Below are positions 52,109-60,613 of a stretch of 64,000 nt of DNA, in pieces. This DNA comes from Halopelagius fulvigenes. GTDB lineage: Archaea > Halobacteriota > Halobacteria > Halobacteriales > Haloferacaceae. Within the stretch, counting starts at the first letter, position 1, and each line of letters opens with the position of its first letter. The notes below the pieces were generated by a model. It saw only the letters and a list, made by a program, of their open reading frames with translations, was not told where the DNA came from and did not search any database. The stretch is from contig NZ_JBHSXH010000001.1 of assembly GCF_042662625.1 (NCBI RefSeq), positions 8,685 through 72,684 of the forward strand. Direction: 5' to 3'. Both the position numbers and the translations under genes were made by a program.

Positions 52109-52270
52109 CTGTGGTGTGTCGGCGAACGGGGGGACTCGACCGTCGTTTCGCGCTTTCCGGACACGCGGCGCTGGTGACGAACCGGGGACATCACGTTCTC
52201 ACCCGCCCTGGGGAGGCGGTGAGCGGCGGAGACTTCTCTAAACATATCCGAAGGTAGCGGCTTCGGGATG

Positions 52271-52280
52271 TTTTGTTAAT
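52271..52280 (-). promoter_or_regulatory. ATAACAA-type box upstream of the GT4 gene
   Basis: ATTAACAAAA on the minus strand is the box variant for this unit. It implies a leader of roughly 140 nt before ATG 52108. Confidence 0.4.
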
Positions 52281-52365
52281 AGCGGACTACACCGTCACCC
52301 CCGCACTAACGGCCGGATAACAGTTCTCGTCCCGTGACCGTCCGCGATAACGAGGGGTCCGCCGC

Positions 52366-53133
52366 TCACTCCGGCGGGATTTCCCACCGCGCGTCCGACC
52401 CGAGGGCCCAGAGCGCTCGGTTGACCGCGCCGCGGACGAGGACCGTTCGCCACTCCGCCAGCGAGTAGTAACTGCCCGAGGCGTTCTCGATGCCCTCGTA
52501 GCCGTCTTCGACCAAGAGCAGGGCCTCACGGAGCAACGTCGCCGTCGTCTCCGCGGACCGCCAGAGGATGTCCTTCGGCGTGTCGAACAGCCCGATTTTG
52601 AACCTGTCGCGACAGAGGATGCGGCCATCGTCGAACTCCTCGGTGAGGAAGTGGACGGACGCGCCGCCCCACCGCTTCCCGTTGGCCCACTGGACGCGGT
52701 GCATCGCGGGCCCGCGGTAGTCCGGGAGGTACGACCCGTGGCAGTTCAGCGCCGCCACCTCGGGCATCTCTATCACGTCGCCCGGAATCAGCTTCGTCCA
52801 CCCGCAGGAGACGAGATACGCGAACGACTCCTCGTCGTCGGTCACCGCCGCCACGTCTCCGGCGGGCGAACTCGGGTCGTCGGCGACGGCGTACCGGACG
52901 CCGCGCCGCCGGAGAGCATCGACAAGTCGCCCGGAGGCGCCGTCCACGACCACCCGCGGGTCGTACCGCTCTCTGAACGACGCACTCGACAGGAGACTCT
53001 GCAACGTGACCGTCGCTTTCACCGCGTCCGCGGGCATCAGGAGCACGAGCGTTCGACGGTCGGACTCTCCTTCGCCGCCGAACTCGCTCTCGTCCCCGTC
53101 CCCGCCGTCGGTTCGGGCGTCAGAACGGGTCAT
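52366..53133 (-). CDS. Formyltransferase family protein
   Basis: This 255-residue protein is of the formyl_trans_N type. The catalytic Asn-His pair is present in ALNCHGSYLPDYRGPAMHRVQW (about 134-155). The essential Asp lies in HFLTEEFDDGRILCRDRF (about 165-182). It transfers a formyl group, usually from N10-formyltetrahydrofolate, to an amine such as that of an amino sugar. Here it is the last gene of the deacetylase-DUF354-ATP-grasp-formyltransferase unit, overlapping the ATP-grasp gene by 14 bp. An N-formylated amino sugar product is inferred. Confidence 0.82.
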   Translation of the reverse strand: MTRSDARTDGGDGDESEFGGEGESDRRTLVLLMPADAVKATVTLQSLLSSASFRERYDPRVVVDGASGRLVDALRRRGVRYAVADDPSSPAGDVAAVTDDEESFAYLVSCGWTKLIPGDVIEMPEVAALNCHGSYLPDYRGPAMHRVQWANGKRWGGASVHFLTEEFDDGRILCRDRFKIGLFDTPKDILWRSAETTATLLREALLLVEDGYEGIENASGSYYSLAEWRTVLVRGAVNRALWALGSDARWEIPPE

Positions 53134-54376
53134 CGCCGCCCCTCCAGAGGTCCAGCGCCCACCCCATCGACGTCGCCAGTCCGCCCGGGGCGATCCACGC
53201 GCGCAGGTCCCTCGGGTCGATATCAACGCGCGCGGGCGGCCACGCCAACGACGCGAGCGACCGGGGAAGCGACTCCTCGTCGTGTTTCAGCGAGAAGTAC
53301 ACCTCGCGAAGCGGGAACACCATCTCGCCCGTCTCCGACGGCGACCCGTCGAACGACTCCCGCGAGAGGCCGAGACTGCTCGCCACGAGGGTGCTCGCGA
53401 AGCGGTAGCCGTACCGACTCGCGAGGGCGTAGGAGGCCCAGAACTTGGGGTTTATCTCCATCAGCACCCACTCACCGTTCTCCGCGCGCTTGTACTCGAC
53501 CAGCGCGACGCCGTCCCACTCTAGCGCTTCGAGGAGTGCCTTCGACTTCGCGGCGAGTTCCTCGTCGCGCAGGACGCGCACTCTGGTTCCGGTGCCGCCC
53601 TCGCGGGGGATGGAGCGCACCTCGTCCTGTCCGAACTCCAACTCCGGCGTCCCGTCGTCGAACAGCAACCCTATCGCGTAGGTGTGGCCGTCGCCCTCCA
53701 CGTACTCTTGGACGATGATGTCGCCGCCCTCCTCGCGGTGGCGAAGTTCCTCGTACGCCTCCCACAGTTCCGCCTCGCTCTCGACTTTCGAGACGATGTT
53801 CCGGCCGGCCTCCTTCTCGGCCTTCAGGAACACGGGGTACGACAGTTCGCTCGCGTCCAACTGCGGGTCGGCGTCGGGACCGGTCGGCAGGCGGCCGTAC
53901 TCCTCGGGCGTCCGGATGCCGACGCTCTCGCCGACGGCGGCGGTGTCGCCCTTGTCGAAGGCCGTCTCCAACGCGTCCGAAGACGGGAGGCGGAACGCCA
54001 CGCCGTCGGGAATCTCGTCTCGAATCTCGTCCAACACCTCGACGGTGAGGTGGCCGACGGGCAGGACCGCGTCGGGGCGGAATCGCTCTATCGCCCGGAG
54101 GACGGACGCCGCGTGCCTCTCTCTGTCCTCCTCCGCCGGCGGCACGACGACGCTTTGGTCGCAGTACCGCGACTGCACGATGGGGTTCGTCCGCTCCTCG
54201 CCGACGCCGACGATTCTCGCGTCCAAGTCGCGGGAGAGTTCGGCGGCTATCTGCAGCGCGTACACGTGGTGCCGACCGAGAATCATCACCGTCGGCGGCG
54301 AGTCTGGCTCCGGCGGTTCGCTCGTTTCGTGCGACGGTTCGGCCGTCTCGTCCGTCGGTGCGGTACTCTCGCTCAT
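53120..54376 (-). CDS. ATP-grasp ligase
   Basis: This 418-residue protein has a Pro/Thr/Glu-rich N-terminus (about 1-28), a Rossmann-like domain (VMILGRHHVYALQIAAELSRDL, about 30-51) and an ATP-grasp domain. The domain has SYPVFLKAEKEAGRNIV (about 195), VQEYVEGDGHTYAIGLLF (about 235) and the metal-binding VLMEINPKFWASYAL (about 320). Such ligases form peptide- or amide-like bonds via acyl phosphate. Its position between DUF354 and a formyltransferase in a glycan locus suggests amide-bond formation on an amino sugar. The substrate is not defined. Confidence 0.85.
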   Translation of the reverse strand: MSESTAPTDETAEPSHETSEPPEPDSPPTVMILGRHHVYALQIAAELSRDLDARIVGVGEERTNPIVQSRYCDQSVVVPPAEEDRERHAASVLRAIERFRPDAVLPVGHLTVEVLDEIRDEIPDGVAFRLPSSDALETAFDKGDTAAVGESVGIRTPEEYGRLPTGPDADPQLDASELSYPVFLKAEKEAGRNIVSKVESEAELWEAYEELRHREEGGDIIVQEYVEGDGHTYAIGLLFDDGTPELEFGQDEVRSIPREGGTGTRVRVLRDEELAAKSKALLEALEWDGVALVEYKRAENGEWVLMEINPKFWASYALASRYGYRFASTLVASSLGLSRESFDGSPSETGEMVFPLREVYFSLKHDEESLPRSLASLAWPPARVDIDPRDLRAWIAPGGLATSMGWALDLWRGGDDPF

Positions 54377-55431
54377 CGGTGGGCGGCGTCGTAGATGAGG
54401 TCCAACATCGTGTTCGTCACGTCCGGTTTGTCCTCGACGAGTCGTCGTCGGCGCTCCTTCCACGCGTCGTCGCTCTCGGGGTTCTCGACGATCTCGGCTA
54501 TCTTCCGCATCGCCGCGTCCTCGTCGGCGTAGGAGAACAGGAGTCCGTACTCCTCCTCTAACTCGACGAAGTTGTTCATGTCGCCGTCGCCGACGACGGA
54601 GTTCGCGCGTATCGCGGGCGTGCCGAGGAGTGCGGCCTCCGTGGGCATCGTCTGGGAGTCGCCGACGTACAGGTCCGCGTAGTACAACAGGTCGTGAATC
54701 CGGTGCGCGGGGACGGAGATGCGGTACTCCTCGAACTCCGGGGGGAGTTCCTCCTCGCTCGTGATGTACACGTCGCCCCGGTCCGAGAGGTACTCGACGA
54801 GTTCTCGCTTCCCGTCCGGCGAGAGTCCCTGACTCCCCACGTCGTGGTAGGCGTCCCACCCCGCGAAGCGGAGGACGAAGAAGGGGTCGTCCGGTTCGAC
54901 GCCGTACTCCCTGAGCACGTCGGCGTCGGGTTCGAACCAGTCGGGGTGGAGGTACGACAGTTCCTGAAAGCCGACGATGTCGTGTTTCCGCGCGGGGACG
55001 GGCACGTCGAACCCCGGCGGCGTGCATATCTTGTCCACGAAGGGGCACGTCGCGCCGTGGTAGAGCGCTCGTATCACCCGCGAGCGCAGGATGGTGTCCT
55101 TGAAGATGACGTTCCGGCTCCCGGTCATCCGCGAGACGTGCACCGCGGGCGGGTTGAGGCGACTCACCACCACGTCCGGGTCGAACGATCGGGCCAGAGA
55201 CAGCATCTTCGCCTCTCGCTTCGCCCACTCGGCGGCGAGTGCGGGCGCGCCGCCGTCGCGTTCGGCGGTGAGGGGCGTGTGGTCGATGCCGTACTCGTCG
55301 AGCAAGTCGGTCGTAATCTCCTTCTCGCGGGAGGTGACGTGGACGCCGTGTCCGTCGGCTTCTAGTTCCCAGTACGCGTTCTTGAATAGGTGAACCTGCG
55401 CCGGGTGGTTGACGTCGAACAGTACCCTCAT
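54373..55431 (-). CDS. DUF354 family protein (GT-B/epimerase-like fold)
   Basis: This 352-residue protein begins MRVLFDVNHPAQVHLFKNAY, the DUF354 signature. The second half has VYITSEEELP, DLYVGDSQTMPTEAALLGTPAIRANS (about 245-270) and MNNFVELEEEYGLLFS, resembling the UDP-GlcNAc 2-epimerase/glycosyltransferase B fold. DUF354 proteins sit in archaeal and bacterial polysaccharide loci; some are thought to be glycosyltransferases. It overlaps the ATP-grasp gene by four bases and follows the deacetylase gene by one base. Confidence 0.85.
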   Translation of the reverse strand: MRVLFDVNHPAQVHLFKNAYWELEADGHGVHVTSREKEITTDLLDEYGIDHTPLTAERDGGAPALAAEWAKREAKMLSLARSFDPDVVVSRLNPPAVHVSRMTGSRNVIFKDTILRSRVIRALYHGATCPFVDKICTPPGFDVPVPARKHDIVGFQELSYLHPDWFEPDADVLREYGVEPDDPFFVLRFAGWDAYHDVGSQGLSPDGKRELVEYLSDRGDVYITSEEELPPEFEEYRISVPAHRIHDLLYYADLYVGDSQTMPTEAALLGTPAIRANSVVGDGDMNNFVELEEEYGLLFSYADEDAAMRKIAEIVENPESDDAWKERRRRLVEDKPDVTNTMLDLIYDAAHR

Positions 55432-55432
55432 C

Positions 55433-56221
55433 TCATCTCACCAAGTTGAGCACGCGCTTGCCGGCGTTCATCGTGAAGTCCTTCGCGTTCTCGACGACCA
55501 TCTCGGTGGAGTCCTTCGCCCACCGGTTCGGGTGGCTGAGGAGACAGAGGCGGGGAATCTCCCTGTCTTCGAGGAGGCGAATCAGTTCGCTCGTCTCTCC
55601 GACCTGCCGTCGCTTTCCGTCCTCGCCCACGGTGTGGTCCTTTATCTTCAACGCGCCGTCCTCCCACGTCCGGCCCGTGTCGGAGAAGTAGATGACGTCG
55701 GCGAAGTCCATCGAGAGGTACGCCTCCCCGAGGAGGCCGTACTCCTCGAACTGCCCCTCGGGGTCCGCGGCCCACATGTCGCGGTTGTCGTACGACGTGA
55801 GCGGATTGCCGTGCATGCACGCCGTCCGAACCTCCGCGAGTTCGCGGAGGCGTTCGAGTTCGGTGCCGAAGCTCTCGTGGGCCGCCGTCACGTCGCCCTC
55901 CGCCCGGTCCATGTCCTCGTAGTGGTAGCCGATTTCGTGGCCGAGAGCGTCGATTTGGCGTATCAACTCCGGGCGGAACACCTTCTCTATCGTCCGGAAG
56001 TAGTAGGTGCTCGGAACGTCGAGTCGGGCCTCAAGACGCGCCATCGCCAGCGCGTTCTCCGGCTTCCGGTCCACGTCGTGGCGGTGGACGACGAACCGTT
56101 CCGGCAGTTCGTCCGCCCGCTTCCGCGTGAGGTACTGGCGGACGGTGAGGTGGTCGTACCCGGCGTCGAGGCTCGCCCGCAGGAGTGCCTCGTACTTCTC
56201 GAAGGTGAACTCCCCCATCAT
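55433..56221 (-). CDS. Polysaccharide deacetylase-like protein
   Basis: This 262-residue protein has NodB-type motif 1 VVHRHDVDRKPENALAM (about 43-59, metal-binding Asp) and motif 2 GHEIGYHYEDMD (about 93-104, His pair). CMHGNPLTSYDNRDMWA provides further active-site residues. It probably removes N-acetyl groups from a sugar, exposing an amine that the downstream ATP-grasp and formyltransferase could acylate. It is the first gene of this four-gene unit. ATG 56221 and the overlapping ATG 56218 are both possible starts. Confidence 0.8.
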   Translation of the reverse strand: MMGEFTFEKYEALLRASLDAGYDHLTVRQYLTRKRADELPERFVVHRHDVDRKPENALAMARLEARLDVPSTYYFRTIEKVFRPELIRQIDALGHEIGYHYEDMDRAEGDVTAAHESFGTELERLRELAEVRTACMHGNPLTSYDNRDMWAADPEGQFEEYGLLGEAYLSMDFADVIYFSDTGRTWEDGALKIKDHTVGEDGKRRQVGETSELIRLLEDREIPRLCLLSHPNRWAKDSTEMVVENAKDFTMNAGKRVLNLVR

Positions 56222-56447
56222 CGGTCGCTCACCACGCGATACGCTCCCTCCGACCGTTCTCGTCGTCGTCGGCGAACGCTCCCTGCGCAGTCGTTTCGAC
56301 CGCTCGCCCCGGCGAGGCGGCTCCCTCGTCCGGTTGCGAGCGGTCCGTCCGCGGGAGGAGACTCTCGCCCGACGTCCGTTCGTTGAATCATGTGTCTCTC
56401 CTGGTGCGCGTTACGGCGCGCTCGTAAACTCGGTGTCGGCCGGCGGC

Positions 56448-56457
56448 CTTTGTTATA
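56448..56457 (-). promoter_or_regulatory. TATAACAAAG box upstream of the four-gene cassette
   Basis: It reads TATAACAAAG exactly on the minus strand, identical to the boxes at 49163 and 58919. It implies a leader of about 200 nt before the deacetylase start. Confidence 0.5.
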
Positions 56458-56565
56458 CAATGGGTAGATCCTCCGTGCCGCGAGACGGGCGCAGCGGCCG
56501 GTAGCGCTTCGATGCGGGCGATTCGTCGTTTCAATAATGTTGTATATTTAGCCGAATACGCGCCC

Positions 56566-56575
56566 AATAACAATC
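56566..56575 (+). promoter_or_regulatory. ATAACAA-type box of the deacetylase gene at 56599
   Basis: AATAACAATC ends 23 nt before ATG 56599, the leaderless spacing seen at the other boxes. Confidence 0.5.
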
Positions 56576-56598
56576 TCTCGATTGGGTGAGAACGTACT

Positions 56599-57501
56599 AT
56601 GGGTTCCGTCGTCATCTCCCTCGACGCCGAACTCGGATGGGGCTACGTCGATTACGACGACCCTCCCGACCGCGTCCGGCACGCGCGTTCCGGGTGGCGA
56701 ACGCTCCTCTCGATGTTCGACGAGTACGATATCCCCGCGACGTGGGCCGTCGTCGGTCACCTCATGCTCGACGACTGCGACGGCGAACACGCGGACGTCC
56801 CCGCCTCGGACGGGTGGTTCTTGAAGGAACGCGACTCCGGGCGGTTCGGCCCCGACCAGCGGTTCGGGTACGGCCTCGTCGAGGCAGTCGAGGACGCGTC
56901 GGCGGACCACGAACTCGGCTCGCACTCCTTCTCGCACCCGGAGTTCGACCGAATCGACCGCGCGTGGGCGGACGCGGAACTGCGGCGGTGCGTCGAACTC
57001 GCGCGCGAACGCGGCTACGACCTCGACTCGTTCGCCTTCCCCCGAAACAGCGTCGGACACAGGGACGTACTCGCGGAGCACGGATTCACCTGTTACCGGG
57101 GCGTCTCGCCCGTCACCGACGCCGACTCGCCGCTGAAACCCCTCCGGACGCTGACCGGCGGGACGGCCCTCGACCGGCGGTCGTTGCTCGTCGCGCCGCG
57201 CGTCGACGAACGCGGACTCGTGAACGTCCCCGCGTCGCTGTACCTGTTCAGTTTCGAGGGGACGGCCCAGCGAATCGCCGAACCGGTGGTGGGCGACCCC
57301 ATCGTCCGGGCGGCGAGGCGCGGAATCGACCAGGCGGCCGAACGAGACGGCGTCTTTCACGTCTGGCTCCACCCGAACAACGTCTGGCGCGAGTACACCA
57401 GAGAGCGCGTGCGAGCGATCCTGGAGTATCTGGACGAACGCCGTCGGGACTCCGCGCTGACCGTCGAGACGATGCGCTCCGTCGCGGAGGACGTTCGCTG
57501 A
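56599..57501 (+). CDS. Polysaccharide deacetylase family protein
   Basis: This 300-residue NodB-domain protein begins MGSVVISLDAELGWGYVDYDDPP, so the first catalytic Asp motif lies at about 8-10. IPATWAVVGHLMLDDCD (about 50) and HELGSHSFSHPEF (about 103-115, the H-x3-H metal ligands) follow. C-terminal VFHVWLHPNNVWREYT supplies His residues. It likely deacetylates or otherwise hydrolyses a glycan. It is divergent from the four-gene cassette and convergent with the downstream glycosyltransferase. Confidence 0.85.
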   Translation: MGSVVISLDAELGWGYVDYDDPPDRVRHARSGWRTLLSMFDEYDIPATWAVVGHLMLDDCDGEHADVPASDGWFLKERDSGRFGPDQRFGYGLVEAVEDASADHELGSHSFSHPEFDRIDRAWADAELRRCVELARERGYDLDSFAFPRNSVGHRDVLAEHGFTCYRGVSPVTDADSPLKPLRTLTGGTALDRRSLLVAPRVDERGLVNVPASLYLFSFEGTAQRIAEPVVGDPIVRAARRGIDQAAERDGVFHVWLHPNNVWREYTRERVRAILEYLDERRRDSALTVETMRSVAEDVR

Positions 57502-57521
57502 CCCCGCGTTCGCTGCCCCGT

Positions 57522-58571
57522 TTACTCGCTCGCGGACGTGTGGACCGGCGGTTCCGCGACCTGAACCGTCTCGATTCGGTCGATCGGATACTCGCTCGCC
57601 GGGCGCGCCGGGTCGCGGAATCCCCAGATCATTCCGCACAGCGTCAGCATCTGTCCGAGGATGAGGGTCACGGCTTCGGTGAGTCCTCTCTCCGAGGCGA
57701 GTACGTAGAACCCCGCCGCCGTCATTCCGAGCCACCCGACGAGGAGTATCGGCGAGAGGAGCGAGAACGCGCCGAGCACACCCCACGCCCCGACGAACAG
57801 CTTGTTCCGCATCCGATAGAGGTGGCGCACGAATCGCCGCGGCGAGTCTATCGACTTTCGAATCGCCTGTCCCGCCCCCGTGACGTACCCGTTCCGAAGC
57901 CTCCGGAAGGGTTCCGTCGGCCCGGACGCGACCGGGTGTTCCGCGACGACGACGGGGAGGCGACAGAGGCGGTACCCTGACTCGCCGAGTCGGAAGCCGA
58001 GGTCGATATCTTCGAGGGACCGGAGGAACGGATCGAACCCGCCGACGGCCCGAAGCTTCTGGGCGTCGTAGAGGGCCACGCCCCGAACCGCGCCCACGGT
58101 CACTATCTCGTCGTGGTCGCGGTTCTCGTTGAGGTGGCCGTCCACCGCGGCCACGTCGGGGTACTCCCGGAGGAGATCGCATGCCCGCCGTAACCAGCCG
58201 TCGGTCACGTCCATGTCGCCGTCGACGAACAGGACGAACTCGCCGTCCGCGACGTTCGTGCCGACGTACCTCCCCGCGGAGGGCGTCGAGAGGTCGTCCG
58301 AGGGTATCCGTAACACCGTGATGGGGTACTCGCGCGCGATATCGACGGTGTCGTCCGACGAGTTCGAGTCCACGAGGATGACCTCGAAGCTCGGCACCTC
58401 CTCGCACAGTTCGAACACCGAGTCGAGACACCGGCCGATGCGGTCCGCCTCGTTGTACGTGACGACGACGACGGAGACGGTGGGGTCCGTCGCACCGCCG
58501 TCTCCGGACTGCGACGCGTCGCTCTCCGCTACCGGTTCCGAATCGACGTTTCGGCCGTTGCGCTCGCTCAT
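57522..58571 (-). CDS. Family 2 glycosyltransferase with C-terminal membrane segments
   Basis: This 349-residue protein has GT-A motifs: TVSVVVVTYNEADRIGRCLDSV (about 30-51), EVILVDSNSSDDTVDIA (about 61-77), VLFVDGDMDVTDGW (about 110-123, DxD) and FLRSLEDIDLGFRLG (about 175-189, catalytic acidic residues). Two to three hydrophobic helices at about 265-310 suggest membrane association. It transfers a sugar to a growing glycan. The start at 58571 is preferred, preceded by a non-conserved upstream extension. Confidence 0.85.
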   Translation of the reverse strand: MSERNGRNVDSEPVAESDASQSGDGGATDPTVSVVVVTYNEADRIGRCLDSVFELCEEVPSFEVILVDSNSSDDTVDIAREYPITVLRIPSDDLSTPSAGRYVGTNVADGEFVLFVDGDMDVTDGWLRRACDLLREYPDVAAVDGHLNENRDHDEIVTVGAVRGVALYDAQKLRAVGGFDPFLRSLEDIDLGFRLGESGYRLCRLPVVVAEHPVASGPTEPFRRLRNGYVTGAGQAIRKSIDSPRRFVRHLYRMRNKLFVGAWGVLGAFSLLSPILLVGWLGMTAAGFYVLASERGLTEAVTLILGQMLTLCGMIWGFRDPARPASEYPIDRIETVQVAEPPVHTSASE

Positions 58572-58652
58572 GGGTGGGTAAACATAGGTATCAGACGCTT
58601 CTTCGGTTGCGCGACATCGCTCGATTGATATCGTGCCTTCCCCGCGACGGTG

Positions 58653-58662
58653 TTTTGTTAGC
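58653..58662 (-). promoter_or_regulatory. ATAACAA-type box upstream of the GT2 gene at 58571
   Basis: GCTAACAAAA on the minus strand is about 80 nt before the start at 58571. Confidence 0.4.
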
Positions 58663-58918
58663 CGTCTCATAGTAGCCGCTCGACGGCGAACGATCCCAGT
58701 TACAGTCTCCTGAATAGACTCAAAAACCCGTCTCGGCGACTGTGAGTCACTCTGAGCCGATTGTCGGCGTCGGTGCGAACGTCGCGTCCCACACCTACGG
58801 CATCAGCGCGACCATCCCTCGAAAGTCGGCTCGATTCGTCACCGCCGCTTTTCCGAGACTCGGCCGAGCGACGCTCGGTTTGGCTGGCATGAATATTCCA
58901 TCTCGCCCATAGGAACGG

Positions 58919-58928
58919 TATAACAAAG
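58919..58928 (+). promoter_or_regulatory. TATAACAAAG promoter box of the phosphodiesterase operon
   Basis: TATAACAAAG ends 25 nt before ATG 58954, a leaderless spacing. Confidence 0.6.
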
Positions 58929-58953
58929 CGAAATACGGGAATGGAAAGGAGTG

Positions 58954-60606
58954 ATGGACGGGAGCCACGGAACTGACCTGACGACGCTCTTGGTCGGAAT
59001 CGATGCGGGCTGTCAGTCCGTGTTAGAGCCCCTCTTCGAGGCCGACGAACTTCCGAACCTCCGGTCGGTGTTTCAGGGGGGCGTCAGCGGACCGCTTGAA
59101 TCGCAGATTCCGCCGTGGACGGCCAGCGCGTGGCCCTCGATGTACACGGGGAAGAACCCGGGCAAACACGGCGTCTTCGGATTTCTCCACTTCGACGGCT
59201 ACGAGGAGGACGTCGTCAACGCGACTCGGGTTCGGGAGCCGTCCCTGTGGGAACTCCTCGACTATCACGGCCTGACGAGCGTCGTCGTCAACGTTCCGGT
59301 GACCTCCCCTCCGAAGTCGTTCGACGGGGCCCTCGTTCCGGGCTACGTCGCGCCCGAGAACCCGCCGTGTCACCCCGATGGCCTCCTCGAAGACGTCCGC
59401 GACGAACTCGGCGAGTACCGGGTGTACGCGGACATCGACGAGACGAAAGACGAAGCGACGTACCGTTCTCTCGTCCGGTCGCGCGGCGAGGCGTTCCGCT
59501 ACCTCGCTGACCGGTTCGACCCCGACTTCGGCTTCGTCGAGTTCCAACAGACCGACTCCGTGTTCCACGAACACCCGGGGGACGACGAACTGGTTCGGGC
59601 GGTGTACCGCGAGGTGGACGAACAGGTCGGTCGCATCCTCGACGAACACGACCCGGCCAACGTCGTGGTGGCCAGCGACCACGGGATGGGACCGTACGAC
59701 CGCTACGAGTTCCGCGTCAACGAGTTCCTCCGCGACGAGGGCTACGTCGAGGCGACGCAGGGCGGTGAGGGGATGCCCTCGTGGGTGAAGATACGCGAAA
59801 ACCGACTCCACGAGGGCGACGCGGGCGACCAACCCCCGGACGCGGACGCGGACACGGACGCGGGCCGCGGAAGTCCGCTCGAAACCGCGGTTTCGACGGC
59901 GGCGAGGTTCGGACTCACGACGGAACGCGTCGCCGCCGCCCTCCGCAAAGTCGGCCTCGACGCCGCCGTCGCGCGCGTCGTCCCGGAGAACGTCCAGAGC
60001 GCCGGGATGTCCCGCGTCTCCTTTCCGGAGTCGAAGGCGTACATGCGCGACCTGATCGAACTCGGCGTCAGAATCAACCTCGAAGGGCGGGAGCCCGACG
60101 GGACGGTTCCGCAGGCGAAGTACGAGGACGTCCGGGACGAACTCATCGAGGCCCTCCGGTCGGTTCGGACGCCGGACGGCGACCCCGTCTTCGAGGACGT
60201 GGCCCGCCGCGAGAAGTACTTCTACGGCCCGGAGGCGGAGAACGCGGTGGACGTGGTGACCGTCCCGTCGAACTTCGACCACTACCTCAGCGCGCAGCTC
60301 TACGGCGAACAGTTCGGCGAACCGACCGAACCGTGGAACCACAAGCGGTTCGGCATCGTCGCCGCGCGGGGCGACGCGATAGACGAGTCGGCCGGCGTCC
60401 GCGGAGCGCACCTCTTCGACGTCGCGCCGACGGTTCTGGCGACGTTCGGGCTCCCGGCGGACGAACGGATGGACGGCGACCCGTTGGACGCGGTGGAGGC
60501 CGCCGGCGAGACGGAGTACCCCGACTTCGACTCCGGCGAGACCGTCGAAACGGACGACGACGCGGTGGAGCAGCGTCTCTCCGATTTGGGGTACCTCGAC
60601 AACTAA
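58954..60606 (+). CDS. Type I phosphodiesterase/nucleotide pyrophosphatase-like (alkaline phosphatase fold) protein
   Basis: This 550-residue enzyme of the alkaline phosphatase superfamily has LLVGIDAGCQSVL (about 12-24) with a metal-binding Asp. The nucleophile region is PPWTASAWPSMYTGKNPGKHGVFGF (about 52-76; Thr is the likely nucleophile). Metal ligands include VVASDHGMGPYDRY (about 235). A Pro/Asp-rich insert lies near 290-305. These enzymes cleave phosphodiesters or nucleotide sugars and often accompany surface-polysaccharide genes. It heads a three-gene unit with two FemAB-like proteins, 7 bp before the first. Confidence 0.85.
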   Translation: MDGSHGTDLTTLLVGIDAGCQSVLEPLFEADELPNLRSVFQGGVSGPLESQIPPWTASAWPSMYTGKNPGKHGVFGFLHFDGYEEDVVNATRVREPSLWELLDYHGLTSVVVNVPVTSPPKSFDGALVPGYVAPENPPCHPDGLLEDVRDELGEYRVYADIDETKDEATYRSLVRSRGEAFRYLADRFDPDFGFVEFQQTDSVFHEHPGDDELVRAVYREVDEQVGRILDEHDPANVVVASDHGMGPYDRYEFRVNEFLRDEGYVEATQGGEGMPSWVKIRENRLHEGDAGDQPPDADADTDAGRGSPLETAVSTAARFGLTTERVAAALRKVGLDAAVARVVPENVQSAGMSRVSFPESKAYMRDLIELGVRINLEGREPDGTVPQAKYEDVRDELIEALRSVRTPDGDPVFEDVARREKYFYGPEAENAVDVVTVPSNFDHYLSAQLYGEQFGEPTEPWNHKRFGIVAARGDAIDESAGVRGAHLFDVAPTVLATFGLPADERMDGDPLDAVEAAGETEYPDFDSGETVETDDDAVEQRLSDLGYLDN

Positions 60607-60613
60607 CAGAACA

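Larger units (their letters stand above)
56222..56598. other. Divergent control region between two deacetylase genes
   Basis: These 377 bp contain an ATAACAAAG box for each direction (56448-56457 minus, 56566-56575 plus). There is also a possible 57-codon upstream frame (56218-56391, minus) whose stop overlaps the deacetylase start. No other gene is evident. Confidence 0.5.
58572..58953. other. Divergent control region between GT2 and phosphodiesterase genes
   Basis: These 382 bp hold no gene but contain an ATAACAA-type box for each direction (58653-58662 minus, 58919-58928 plus). Confidence 0.5.

Noticed and set aside
53120..55228. One 702-codon minus-strand frame spanning the ATP-grasp gene and beyond
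   Set aside because: Only its C-terminal part (from ATG 54376) is protein-like. The upstream portion is a shadow of the DUF354 gene, which has its own strong coding signal in another frame.
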